The notes: generated by a model from the sequence alone, not told the origin. A stretch of DNA of 64,000 nucleotides from an archaeon (GCA_018656555.1 JABHZQ010000020.1:74764-138763), one strand, 5' to 3'; counted from the stretch's first letter, positions 52,358-62,048 are shown. A program made the numbers and translations.

Positions 52358-54034
52358 ATGTCATTGCGAGATAGAGTGGATAGAGAAATTAGAACTCTTT
52401 TTCCTATTGATTATGATGCAAATTTATTACCTCAATATCTTAGAAGAATGTTTGGTGTTTTAGGGAGAAAGCTTAGAAAAATTGACTCTCCTCGTTTTTC
52501 TGGAAGACATGATAAGGAAGGTTATAGAGATTTGATTGATAAGTTTTCTATATTGCCAGAAACTGTAGCTGATCCAATTGCTGGAATGGAAGGATTGGTT
52601 TCAGAATTGTTTTCTGGTGTTCCTAGGTGGAGGAGTCCAAAACTTCAGCATAATGTTGGAGCACCAGTTAATTCTCTTGCTGTTGCTATGTATGCTTTAG
52701 CTTTAGATGAAAATGTTTATGCAATCAATAATGGTTTGGCAGGTAATGCACTTGTTGCTGAGCAGGCTGTTGCTAGGATGTTAGCTAATTTAGCTTCTAT
52801 AGAAATCCCTGCAGCAGGTTTATTTACTTTTGGTGGAACAGCTACTAATTTTTATGCTACAAGATTGGGGATTATGAAAGCTGCTCCAGATTCTGGAAGA
52901 ACAGGAGTTCCTAGAAATTTGAAAGTGATTGTTACAGAGGATTCACATTTTTCTCATACTATTTCAGCTGAATGGTTAGGTATAGGTACTGATAATGTTG
53001 CAGTAGTTTCTTCAGATGTTAATAGAAGATCTGATTTAAGAGATGCTGAATTGAAGATGAGGAGAATTTTTGATGATGGAGAATTATTGGGAAGTATTAT
53101 TGTAAATGGAGGTACAACTTACGGACAGGTTGTTGATGATATTTCTGGTTTTGTTAGATTGAGAGACCAGCTTGTTGATGAGTATGATTTATCTTATGTT
53201 CCTCATCTACATGTTGATTCAGTTATTGGTTGGGCTTGGTTAATGTTTAAAGATTATGATTGGGATATAAATCCATTAGAAATTCCTAATTCTACTTTAG
53301 CAGTTATTAGAGAACAATTTAATAGAGTTGCTGCTTTAAAATATGCTGATTCTTGGGGTGTTGATTTCCATAAAGGTGTTGGTGGTTGTCCTGTAGATTC
53401 AAGTATTGTTATGTTTAATGATGCAACAGATTTAAATTATCTATCTAAGAAAAAAGGTGCTGTTGTTGAGATGCATCAATTGGCTACTGATTTTTCATTT
53501 GATTCACCTGCTGATTTTACTTTGGAAACTTCAAGAGCTGGAGGAGCTGCTTTATCTGCTTTGGCTGCTTTACATTCAATGGGTGCAAATGGTTATAGGA
53601 GAAATTTGGCTTTATTGGTAGACTTAAGTCTTTATACTCGGGAATTATTATTTGAAGAACAAGATGTTGTTGTTTGTCATCCGGAATCTTCATTGGGTTA
53701 TGTTACAATGTTGAGACTTTATCCTCCAGAATTTATTGATGAAGGTAGAATGGGATTAGAATTAATGGATGGAGAAGGGTTAGGAGATTTTGTTGATAGA
53801 GTTAATAGTTATATGAAACAATTTTTTGTTTGGGATTCGGAAAATAGGATGGTAGATAGAGAGAGTTTAGAATATTCTTTTAGTAGTGGTTATGTTAATA
53901 TTGGTGGCAGGAATTTATCTGGGATTAAACTATATCCAGTTTCTCCTTTAATGACTAGAAGAGATGTTGATGAAACTGTGGGTATTCTTATGTCACAAAA
54001 GAGAAAATTTGATGCTGAGGTTTGGAATAAATGA
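52358..54034 (+). CDS. PLP-dependent group II amino acid decarboxylase-like
   Basis: FTFGGTATNFYATRLGIMKA, TEDSHFSHTISAEWLGIG, PHLHVDSVIGWAW, ADSWGVDFHKGVGGCPVDSSIVM. Confidence 0.85.
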   Translation: MSLRDRVDREIRTLFPIDYDANLLPQYLRRMFGVLGRKLRKIDSPRFSGRHDKEGYRDLIDKFSILPETVADPIAGMEGLVSELFSGVPRWRSPKLQHNVGAPVNSLAVAMYALALDENVYAINNGLAGNALVAEQAVARMLANLASIEIPAAGLFTFGGTATNFYATRLGIMKAAPDSGRTGVPRNLKVIVTEDSHFSHTISAEWLGIGTDNVAVVSSDVNRRSDLRDAELKMRRIFDDGELLGSIIVNGGTTYGQVVDDISGFVRLRDQLVDEYDLSYVPHLHVDSVIGWAWLMFKDYDWDINPLEIPNSTLAVIREQFNRVAALKYADSWGVDFHKGVGGCPVDSSIVMFNDATDLNYLSKKKGAVVEMHQLATDFSFDSPADFTLETSRAGGAALSALAALHSMGANGYRRNLALLVDLSLYTRELLFEEQDVVVCHPESSLGYVTMLRLYPPEFIDEGRMGLELMDGEGLGDFVDRVNSYMKQFFVWDSENRMVDRESLEYSFSSGYVNIGGRNLSGIKLYPVSPLMTRRDVDETVGILMSQKRKFDAEVWNK

Positions 54035-54897
54035 AAGTATTAGATTTACATGAACCTGGCAAGGATTTGATGAGAAGAATCAATATTGATACTGGGTTGG
54101 ATTCATTTGTTTTGTATGGTACAGGTGCTTTGGATTTGTTATTAGATCCACACCATGATGTAAATGATCTGGATATAGCTACTCAAAGTAGTGATATTGG
54201 AGGATATAGGGGAAGAGTTATTTCTTCTGGTTTTGAAATTACTGAGCCTTATAGAGAATATGTTGTTTGTCATGATAAAAAAGTAGGTTTAGTTTATGCT
54301 CAGAGAGAGGGACTTGTTTTAGATGTTTGTTTTTTAGATGATTTTAATATTATTGGTCAATTTGATTTGGAATCTATTATGTGGAGATATCCAGAACTTG
54401 ATGTTATAGATAGATATGATGCTTTGGGAGCTTTGGAAAGAAGGAAGCTTGTTGCATTTAGGGGTTTAGATGGAGAGCATCCTCTTTTGTTGGCTTCTAG
54501 ATTTGTTGCATTATGTGGTAAGTATAATCTTTCAGTTGTTAATGAACCTAGTCAGAGATTGTTGGCAAGTGCTATTGCAGAAAGACTTGGAGTTGTTGGG
54601 ATTGATGAATCAGATCCAAGATATGCTTCTTGTTTATCATCTTTATTTGAAGCTATTGTTAGAAGTAGTGATAAAAATGCTTTTGTTAATGAGTTAGTTG
54701 AATCAAGAATTGTTAAATTAGTTGTACCTGAATTAGAGACTGCAGCTGAGAATGATAAATTTGATATTGGAAGATTAGAATCAAAACAAGAGTTATATAT
54801 AGCATTAGAACAATATTTACATAGGGGGGATGTTGAGAGTTTGAAATCAAGAGTTAAATTATTGAAAAAAAGGAATTGGGATGAACAAGATGCCTAA
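54031..54897 (+). CDS. Nucleotidyltransferase-superfamily protein (CCA/poly(A) polymerase head-like)
   Basis: FVLYGTGALDLLLDPHHDVNDLDIATQSSD; LVLDVCFLDDFNI. Confidence 0.6.
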   Translation: MKVLDLHEPGKDLMRRINIDTGLDSFVLYGTGALDLLLDPHHDVNDLDIATQSSDIGGYRGRVISSGFEITEPYREYVVCHDKKVGLVYAQREGLVLDVCFLDDFNIIGQFDLESIMWRYPELDVIDRYDALGALERRKLVAFRGLDGEHPLLLASRFVALCGKYNLSVVNEPSQRLLASAIAERLGVVGIDESDPRYASCLSSLFEAIVRSSDKNAFVNELVESRIVKLVVPELETAAENDKFDIGRLESKQELYIALEQYLHRGDVESLKSRVKLLKKRNWDEQDA

Positions 54898-56152
54898 GAA
54901 TGTTTATTTAGAATCAAATGGATGTGCTGTAATTAGACATGATACACAAAGGTATGCTAAATATTTTAGATTAAATGGTTGGGATGAAGTAGATAATGTT
55001 GGAGATGCAGATTTAGTGCTTTATACTACTTGTGGAGTTATTGATCTTACTGAAGAGTTTGCATTAGAAGCTATTGATAGAATTAAAGGAGAACTTAGAG
55101 ATGGTTCGAAGTTGATTGTGGGGGGATGTTTACCTAAGATTAATCCTGAAAGGCTTATTGGTGTTTTTGATGGAGTGTCTTTTGGACCAACAGAAGAAGT
55201 TAGGTTAGATGATTTAATTGGGGCAAATGTAAGTATTAATGATGTTTTTTGGGATGGTGAGATTGTAAGAGAACATTCAATGGGAGATCCAGAATTAGCT
55301 TATTCTCCAGAAGAATTGGAAGAGTTAGAAGTAGTAGATTATTTATCGGGCGTGTTTAAGGATAGAGGATTTTTGGAGATTTATAATTATTTAACTAAAG
55401 GAAGATTCTTTTGGCAAGAGGATGGACTTTTTGAGGTTAAGGTAGGGGATGGTTGTATGTATAATTGTGCTTATTGTGGTACAAAAAATGCTAAAGGAAA
55501 TTTAGTTAGTAGAGATCCTGGAAAAATTATTGAAGAATTTAAATTTGGAGTTGAAAGAGGGTTTCCAAAAATACTTTTAACTGGGGATGAAGTTGGTGAA
55601 TATGGTAGAGATAGGGGATCAAGTTTGGTTGAATTGTTGAGAGCATTAATTCCTGAGTCTAGAGATTCTAGAATTGCATTAAGATATGTTTCTCCTTCTT
55701 CTTTAGTTAGACAGTATAATGATTTAGCGCCCTTGTTTGATAGTGGAAATGTATATTATTTTTGTTCTTCAATACAGTCAGGGAGTCCAGATGTTTTGAA
55801 GTTAATGAGAAGACCAAAAGATATTGGTTCTTTTTTAGATCTTGTTGCTAAAATTGATGTTAATTTTCCAGGTGTGTATAAACATACTCAAGTAATTGTT
55901 GGATTTCCACAGGAAACTGAAGAGGATTTTAAAATGACTATGGAGGCCATGGAAAGAAGTGGTTTTGATTATTTTAGTGTTATTAGGTATTCTAGGAGAC
56001 CAAATACTCTTGCTGATGGAATGGATGGACATTTGGATCCTGAAGTTATTGAGGAAAGATTTCAAAGAGCTAAGAGTTTAGCTTCTGAGATAAGATCAAG
56101 AAAATTAAGAAAAAGAATTTTTGATAAGTTTGTTCTTACATTTAAAGATTAA
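54881..56152 (+). CDS. Radical SAM methylthiotransferase (MiaB/MtaB/CDKAL1-like), no obvious TRAM domain
   Basis: VYLESNGCAVIRHDTQRY, LYTTCGVIDLTEE, IVGGCLPKINPE, CMYNCAYCGTKNAKGNLVSRDPGKIIEE. Confidence 0.88.
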   Translation: MNKMPKNVYLESNGCAVIRHDTQRYAKYFRLNGWDEVDNVGDADLVLYTTCGVIDLTEEFALEAIDRIKGELRDGSKLIVGGCLPKINPERLIGVFDGVSFGPTEEVRLDDLIGANVSINDVFWDGEIVREHSMGDPELAYSPEELEELEVVDYLSGVFKDRGFLEIYNYLTKGRFFWQEDGLFEVKVGDGCMYNCAYCGTKNAKGNLVSRDPGKIIEEFKFGVERGFPKILLTGDEVGEYGRDRGSSLVELLRALIPESRDSRIALRYVSPSSLVRQYNDLAPLFDSGNVYYFCSSIQSGSPDVLKLMRRPKDIGSFLDLVAKIDVNFPGVYKHTQVIVGFPQETEEDFKMTMEAMERSGFDYFSVIRYSRRPNTLADGMDGHLDPEVIEERFQRAKSLASEIRSRKLRKRIFDKFVLTFKD

Positions 56153-56951
56153 TTTTCATTCCATCATGAGCATATTCAAAATTAATTTCAGGATATTCTT
56201 CTTTTAATTTATCTAAGTGCTCTAATCCCCACCTATTAAGTTCAATTTCTTCTATATGGGTAAGTATAACTTTCTTTGGTGTTATTTCTTTGAATCTTTT
56301 TATCATATTGGGGAATGAAATTTCTGAACTAACCTTATCATGAGAAAATATACCACATTCATGTACTAGAACATCAATATCTTTATGATTAATGTAATTT
56401 TTAAAGTGTAGTGTGTCACATGGAGCATATACTAGTTTTTTATTATTTTCTTCAAAGTGATATACATACCAATCTGATTCTTTACCTTGAAAACCAATAA
56501 TTTTTATTTTTATGTTATTGATATTTAAAATATCTCCATCTTCAACTAGATTTAATTTAAAAACTTTTAATTTTTCTATGTAATAGGAGATTGTAGGGAA
56601 TTTTTCTTTTAATGTTTCATATACTTTTTTACCAGTATATAGTTTTATTTCATGTGTTGGTTTCCTTTCTATAAAATCATAAATTGCTTCAGCTATAACT
56701 CTTAATCCAAAAGTATGATCTGGATGCCAATGTGTTAAGAAAAGGTGGTCTATTTGTTTAATGTTTTCTCTATTAATTGATTCACCTATATCTTCGGGGC
56801 AGTCTATTAGTGTGTTAATATCATTTAGAAATATAGAACAAGAATTTCTTTGTGATGTGGGATTATTCCTTGCATTATTGCAAAGTTTACACTGGCAAAA
56901 AGGTCTTGGAACAGGCATAGCTCCACCAGATCCTAATATTGTGAATTCCAT
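56142..56951 (-). CDS. MBL-fold hydrolase (PhnP-like)
   Basis: FTILGSGGAMPVPRPFCQCKLCNNA; LFLTHWHPDHTFGLRVIAEAIY; VILTHIEEIELNRWG. Confidence 0.88.
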   Translation of the reverse strand: MEFTILGSGGAMPVPRPFCQCKLCNNARNNPTSQRNSCSIFLNDINTLIDCPEDIGESINRENIKQIDHLFLTHWHPDHTFGLRVIAEAIYDFIERKPTHEIKLYTGKKVYETLKEKFPTISYYIEKLKVFKLNLVEDGDILNINNIKIKIIGFQGKESDWYVYHFEENNKKLVYAPCDTLHFKNYINHKDIDVLVHECGIFSHDKVSSEISFPNMIKRFKEITPKKVILTHIEEIELNRWGLEHLDKLKEEYPEINFEYAHDGMKINL

Positions 56952-57026
56952 AAGGAGAATATTGCTAGGTTTATATTTAAATGTTTCTCGTTAGTAGTGA
57001 TAATTATGATTTTGTTTTTATTCAGA

Positions 57027-57061
57027 AGTAGTAACAAAAACAAAAGATTTATAAATAAGTT
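57027..57061 (+). promoter_or_regulatory. 35-bp promoter-like element, copy 2
   Basis: Identical to 50592-50626; TATA box about 25 nt before ATG 57075. Confidence 0.75.
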
Positions 57062-57074
57062 GTTTTATAGATAA

Positions 57075-58280
57075 ATGAAAATGAGAACCTTACTATCTTT
57101 ATTGGCTGGAGGAATGGCTGTTTTTGGTATGGCAAATGCTGACGCTGATGAATTGCCTGATTCTGATTTAGAACCATTAACTGAAGATGTTGCATATGAA
57201 CCTACTTCTAATTGGTTTTTTGGAAGCATGTTTATTAGAGATGGTAGTAATGCTGAGGCTAGTGCTGAAGAGATGCATGGTTTTGATAGTTTGCTTACAA
57301 TGGATGCTGATGATGGTAGGAAAGTTGTTTTTAGTTCTACAAATCCTCTAGATGTTAATATAGAAGATGGTAGATATCATCAGACTGCTGTTGGTGTTAG
57401 ATTTCCTTATCTTTGGAATGATACTTTAGCTATTAGTGCTGGAACAAGAGCAAGGTGGGATGATAGTGATAGTTTTAATTTAGGAGCAAGAGCAGATTTG
57501 TTACCAAGAGCTCCTGTTACTCCTAGAGCTGGTTATCTTCATGATCCAGAACATGGTTCAGGTGGTTTTGGTGGTGTGAGGTTTGATCTTCCTTTAGATG
57601 ATGGTGTTTTGCATGGTGATATTGATGCTGTGGGTTATGATGGAAGGTTTGATTTAAGAGGTTTTGTTTCTGCAACAATGCCTTTAGCATCTGAACAAGG
57701 AAGTGTTTATGCTGGTTTAGGTGGAAAGTTACAAGATAGAGTTGTTATGGCAGATGTTGGTTTTTTAGGTAATGATAAACCTGGATTTAATTTATTGGTT
57801 CAATATGATGTTGATGATCGAGCTTTGAATGGAAAATTACATATGGCTTTTATGGATTGGGATTGGCAACAAGGAAATGTTGATTTTCCAGAGCATGTTA
57901 GAATGGGAACTGGTAATCAAGTTATGGATGGTGGAAATGGTTTAGCTGTTTTAGATGGATGGGCTCCTTTTGATTCTCATGCTGGAAGAGGTCTTGTTAT
58001 GGTTGCTAATTATCATCTTAATCAAGTTGGTACTGGGGCTGATGCTACTTTGTACTTAGTTGCAAAAGGTGGACCTGTTGAAGCTTTTGTTGGAGTTAGG
58101 GGTGGAGTTGAAAGAACTGAAGAAGAAGTTTCTGGTTCTGTTGGAGCTGAAGGTCAATTATTTTTTAATGTAAGTGATGATTTTGGTGTTGAGTTATGGG
58201 GAACTGCTGATTTGTATCCTACACATGAAGAACTTGTTAGAGCTGCTACTGCTTATGGTGGTTTAGTGTGGGCTTTGTAA
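57075..58280 (+). CDS. Secreted beta-rich protein, possibly beta-barrel-like
   Basis: Signal peptide MKMRTLLSLLAGGMAVFGMANADA; alternating hydrophobic/polar strands with G/D turns throughout (LAISAGTRARWDDSDSFNLGARADL, VEAFVGVRGGVERTEEEVSGSVGAEGQLFF), ends YGGLVWAL. Confidence 0.55.
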   Translation: MKMRTLLSLLAGGMAVFGMANADADELPDSDLEPLTEDVAYEPTSNWFFGSMFIRDGSNAEASAEEMHGFDSLLTMDADDGRKVVFSSTNPLDVNIEDGRYHQTAVGVRFPYLWNDTLAISAGTRARWDDSDSFNLGARADLLPRAPVTPRAGYLHDPEHGSGGFGGVRFDLPLDDGVLHGDIDAVGYDGRFDLRGFVSATMPLASEQGSVYAGLGGKLQDRVVMADVGFLGNDKPGFNLLVQYDVDDRALNGKLHMAFMDWDWQQGNVDFPEHVRMGTGNQVMDGGNGLAVLDGWAPFDSHAGRGLVMVANYHLNQVGTGADATLYLVAKGGPVEAFVGVRGGVERTEEEVSGSVGAEGQLFFNVSDDFGVELWGTADLYPTHEELVRAATAYGGLVWAL

Positions 58281-58319
58281 TCTAAATCTTTATAAAATGT
58301 TTTTCTTTGAATTTTTCTG

Positions 58320-59657
58320 ATGTATGATGTTATAATAGTTGGAGGGGGTCCAGCTGGTTTATTTGCTGCTTATGAGTTAGCTGTAAAGTCTAATAAGACT
58401 GTTTTGTTAATTGAAAAGGGAAAAGGAATTGAGACAAGAGGTAAGAATGAAGTTATGTGTGGGATTGGAGGGGCTGGAACATTTTCAGATGGTAAATTGC
58501 ATTTTACACCTTGTTTGAGTCATGAGAAGATGTTAGACTTGTATTCGGTTGCTGAGTATCAAGAGTATGTTGATTATGTTGATAAATTATTTTCTGAGTT
58601 TGGAGTTACTGCTGAGTATTATCCTAAGGATAGTAAGAAAGTTCAAGAATTAGTAGATAGGTGTAAGAGAAATAGTATTCATTTATTTGTTAGAAAGATA
58701 AGACATGTAGGAAGTGATAAGCTACCTAAAGTTATTGGAAATTTTGAAAAATTCTTAAGAGAGAAAGGTATTGAAATAAAAACTGAGAAAGTTGTTACTG
58801 ATTTAATTGTTGAAGAGGGTGTTTGTAAGGGTGTTAAGATAAATGGAGATTTAGTTGAGGGAAGGAATATAATCTTAGCTCCTGGACGATTTAATGCTTC
58901 TTGGATGCAAGAGATTGCAAGTAGATATGATTTGAACTATGAGTTTGAGAAAGTTGAAGTAGGAGTTAGAGTTGAATTCCCTGAAGGTATTATGCGAGAG
59001 TATTCTGAAGAGATGTATGAGGCTATTTTTATGATTAGAACCCCATCTTATGATGATGTTATGAGAAGTTTTTGTCCTTGTCCTAAAGGTTTAGTTGCAA
59101 TTGAAGATTATGAAGGATTTGTTTGTGTTAATGGACATAGTAATTCTGATCATAAATCAGATAATAGTAACTTTGCTTTTGTTACAGAGATAAAATTAAC
59201 AGAGCCTGTTGAGAATACAACTTTATATGCAAAATCTATTGCACAGTTAGCAAATACTATTGGAGGGGGTAAACCAATTTTACAAAGACTAGCTGATTTG
59301 AGAGCAGGTAGGAGAAGCACTTGGAGTAGGATAGACAAGAGTTATGTTAGTCCTTCTTTAAGAGATGTTGTTCCAGGAGATATTTCAATGGCTTTTCCAC
59401 ATCGAGTTGTTACAAATCTTATTGAAGGTTTGAGATTATTAGATAGTGTTATGCCTGGAATTTATTCTGGTAATACTCTTTTGTATGCACCTGAGATAAA
59501 ATTAAGAAGTTCTAAGATTAAAACAAATAAACATTTACAAACTAAGATTAAAGGTCTTTATGTTGCAGGTGATGGTGCTGGTGTTTCTGGAAATATTGTT
59601 GGTGCTGCTGCAACTGGAGTTATTGCTGCTCAAGGTATTATAAAGAACGGTTCTTAG
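58320..59657 (+). CDS. FAD-dependent oxidoreductase
   Basis: YDVIIVGGGPAGLFAAYELAVKSNKTVLLIEKG; GLYVAGDGAGVSGNIVGAAATGVIAAQGI. Confidence 0.88.
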   Translation: MYDVIIVGGGPAGLFAAYELAVKSNKTVLLIEKGKGIETRGKNEVMCGIGGAGTFSDGKLHFTPCLSHEKMLDLYSVAEYQEYVDYVDKLFSEFGVTAEYYPKDSKKVQELVDRCKRNSIHLFVRKIRHVGSDKLPKVIGNFEKFLREKGIEIKTEKVVTDLIVEEGVCKGVKINGDLVEGRNIILAPGRFNASWMQEIASRYDLNYEFEKVEVGVRVEFPEGIMREYSEEMYEAIFMIRTPSYDDVMRSFCPCPKGLVAIEDYEGFVCVNGHSNSDHKSDNSNFAFVTEIKLTEPVENTTLYAKSIAQLANTIGGGKPILQRLADLRAGRRSTWSRIDKSYVSPSLRDVVPGDISMAFPHRVVTNLIEGLRLLDSVMPGIYSGNTLLYAPEIKLRSSKIKTNKHLQTKIKGLYVAGDGAGVSGNIVGAAATGVIAAQGIIKNGS

Positions 59658-60015
59658 ATCTCATTCCTTGATACATTTCCCAAGGTATTGTTCTGTATCC
59701 AGGAAAATTTGGAAGAGAATCAGCTGTTCTGTAGATTGCAAAGGTTTCAGTTGTGGTTAATCCCATTAACCCTATCATAACTAGATCATGAGGTGTACTT
59801 TCTGCTCTAACATCTCTGATTGGATATCTAGAAAGTTGATGTCTTGGATCAATACTCCAATCTAATGTGTGGGGTTTTTCAGGACCAATGAATAAACATC
59901 CTGCCCCATAAGTAAATTGAATTCCACAATATCCTTGTGTGTCTAATACTACATCTGAATTTGCAAGAACCATTAATAATTCAAGGGGGATATCTTTTGG
60001 AGGATCGTTTGGCAT
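59638..60015 (-). CDS. Hypothetical protein
   Basis: 125-aa intact ORF convergent with FAD oxidoreductase, fills otherwise empty region. Confidence 0.45.
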   Translation of the reverse strand: MPNDPPKDIPLELLMVLANSDVVLDTQGYCGIQFTYGAGCLFIGPEKPHTLDWSIDPRHQLSRYPIRDVRAESTPHDLVMIGLMGLTTTETFAIYRTADSLPNFPGYRTIPWEMYQGMRSKNRSL

Positions 60016-60096
60016 AAAATTGTTATTTTAGTTTAGTTTAAATAAATTTGTCTTATAGAGGAAACACTTATAAACAAAATGTAAATTTCTTTATAT

Positions 60097-60402
60097 ATGG
60101 CAGGAATTGATAGTTTAATGGATGCGTATGATTCACAACATCCTGGTAGAAGGTTAACAGCCCATGAAAGAGGTCAACTTAGAACTGCTGCTAGAACCAA
60201 AAGTTCTTGGTATATACCTGGTAGACTTGGAAGTTTTTTTGATGGGGTTATTCCTGGTAGTGAAGATTTAATGGATGCATATGATGAAGTTCATAATCCT
60301 GCTGACAGATTAACACCTAATGATAGAGATAGACTTAGGACTGCTGCTAGAACTGGTGATGATAGCTATATACCTGGTAGACTTAGACGTGATAGGTGGT
60401 AA
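60097..60402 (+). CDS. Small protein with internally duplicated domain
   Basis: Two copies of LMDAYD-x2-H-x4-RLT-x3-R-x2-LRTAART-x4-YIPGRL. Confidence 0.6.
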   Translation: MAGIDSLMDAYDSQHPGRRLTAHERGQLRTAARTKSSWYIPGRLGSFFDGVIPGSEDLMDAYDEVHNPADRLTPNDRDRLRTAARTGDDSYIPGRLRRDRW

Positions 60403-60609
60403 TTAAAGAACTAAATGTTCTAATCCAGAAGGTATTTCTAATATTTCAGGTTTGTCAATTTGATATCCTTGTGACCTCCAACGAGCTAGAACTGCTCCAG
60501 CAATTAAAGAGGATTGTCTTACGACTTCTTCAGGTGGTCTAAATGGAATATTTCTATAGAGTTTTACTCCTGTGTCAACTCTGTCAAACCCATAGAATGC
60601 CCTATTCAT
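60403..60609 (-). CDS. Small hypothetical protein
   Basis: 68-aa intact ORF, end abuts the preceding convergent gene. Confidence 0.4.
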   Translation of the reverse strand: MNRAFYGFDRVDTGVKLYRNIPFRPPEEVVRQSSLIAGAVLARWRSQGYQIDKPEILEIPSGLEHLVL

Positions 60610-60662
60610 GTTAATTATTATGGTCTTATACTATAAAAACATTTTTATAGTCCTTTTCCGTA

Positions 60663-61001
60663 ATGCTATTTGGTGATAATATGTTTCATAAAGATTTACA
60701 GGACGCATTAAGGTATATTGAGGAAGGGAAGGGGGATGAAGCTTTAAATATTCTTAACGAACATAGAAAAATTGAAGGACCCGAATCACAATCTAACCAA
60801 TTTATTTGGGCTAAGTTATTGGGAGCTATTAAAGGTTATGAGCTTAACATTGATTTAGCTATTGAAAATATACAGTCAAGTACTAATAAACGTCAACAAA
60901 GAAGATATATTGATGAGGCTTTAATTCATTTTGATAGTTTTGTAAGAAATGCACAAGAACTAATTAAAATTTTAGAATTAGAAGAAAAGGACTTAAAATG
61001 A
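60663..61001 (+). CDS. Hypothetical helical protein
   Basis: MFHKDLQDALRYIEEGKGDEALNILNEHRKIEG...; overlaps next ORF start. Confidence 0.5.
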   Translation: MLFGDNMFHKDLQDALRYIEEGKGDEALNILNEHRKIEGPESQSNQFIWAKLLGAIKGYELNIDLAIENIQSSTNKRQQRRYIDEALIHFDSFVRNAQELIKILELEEKDLK

Positions 61002-61198
61002 CAGATTATAATGAACCATTGTGTAGTTATGAATGTATGTATAGAGTAGGTGATTTAAGACCTAGAGTTCCTCAAGTTGTTTCTAGGAGTTTAGAACTTA
61101 GAAAAAGAGCACTTACTGTTACTTTAAGAAGAGGTTTGAGAACTGAGAGTATTGATGGGTTAATGAGAGAACATGTGTTAAGATCTCGGAGATTCTAA
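60998..61198 (+). CDS. Small Arg-rich hypothetical protein
   Basis: MTDYNEPLCSYECMYRVGDLRPRVPQVVSRSLELRKRALTVTLRRGLRTES; ATGA overlap with preceding ORF. Confidence 0.45.
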   Translation: MTDYNEPLCSYECMYRVGDLRPRVPQVVSRSLELRKRALTVTLRRGLRTESIDGLMREHVLRSRRF

Positions 61199-61201
61199 AT
61201 T

Positions 61202-61654
61202 ATGGATATTATTCAGAAAGCTGAGGAATTTGCAAAGAAAGAGTATAAGAAAAATGATTCTTTTCATCAATGGTCTCATATTCAAAATGTTCTTAAAAGA
61301 GCTCTTGAGATTGCAGAACAATTAAAGGATGTTGATTATGAAGTCTTAAAGCTTGCAATTATTTTTCATGATATTGATTATAGAAAATATGAAACTCATG
61401 TAGAAGCTAGTATTGAAGTGGCTGAAACTTTTCTTAAGAAAGAAGGATACCCTAAAGAGAGAATAGAAAAGGTAAAAGAGATTATGTTAAATCATTCAAG
61501 TCCACATAGAAGAAAGTTTGGTGAGGCTAAGTTGTTGGAAGGCAAGATTATTTATGATGCTGATAAATCAATTAGTATGGGTGATGCTGAATTTTACAAA
61601 AAATATTATATTAAGTTATATCTTGATGAAACAAGAAAATTGGTAAAAAAATAA
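61202..61654 (+). CDS. HD-domain phosphohydrolase
   Basis: HQWSHIQNVLKRALEIAEQ...LAIIFHDIDYRKYETH...IMLNHSS...IIYDADKS. Confidence 0.85.
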   Translation: MDIIQKAEEFAKKEYKKNDSFHQWSHIQNVLKRALEIAEQLKDVDYEVLKLAIIFHDIDYRKYETHVEASIEVAETFLKKEGYPKERIEKVKEIMLNHSSPHRRKFGEAKLLEGKIIYDADKSISMGDAEFYKKYYIKLYLDETRKLVKK

Positions 61655-61686
61655 AAAAAAATTGAAATTATTTAAGAAATATAAAA

Positions 61687-61842
61687 TTAATAGCTCTTAT
61701 TTTTTCTAAAACAGTCTCTGCAGAATACATCTCTGCCTTCTGTGGGTTTAAACGGTACTTCACATTCTTCACCACATTCTGCACAAGTTGCTTTGTGCAT
61801 TTCTCTTGGGCCTTGGTTAAAACCGCCCCTTCTATTATCCAT
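61687..61842 (-). CDS. Small CxxC zinc-ribbon protein
   Basis: MDNRRGGFNQGPREMHKATCAECGEECEVPFKPTEGRDVFCRDCFRKNKSY; absent from ORF track because of its size. Confidence 0.8.
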   Translation of the reverse strand: MDNRRGGFNQGPREMHKATCAECGEECEVPFKPTEGRDVFCRDCFRKNKSY

Positions 61843-62048
61843 TTTTTGCTCTCCTTTGCATAAATATGCTTAAGTTTGGGTTTAAGTCACCCTTTATAAA
61901 TGTTGCGATTTTAGTGGATTTTAGTTACAATGAGGTGGTAACAGAAAAAGAGCATTTATACTGGATTTTTGGGTTTTGATGTGAATTTATAACGACCAGT
62001 TGCAATATTTTCTAAACTAATATAAATATTTGATTGATTCTCTTTATT

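Noticed and set aside
61985-62030. Possible C/D-box sRNA (tgatg...)
   Set aside because: C box only partial and no convincing D box; kept only as part of the unexplained intergenic gap.
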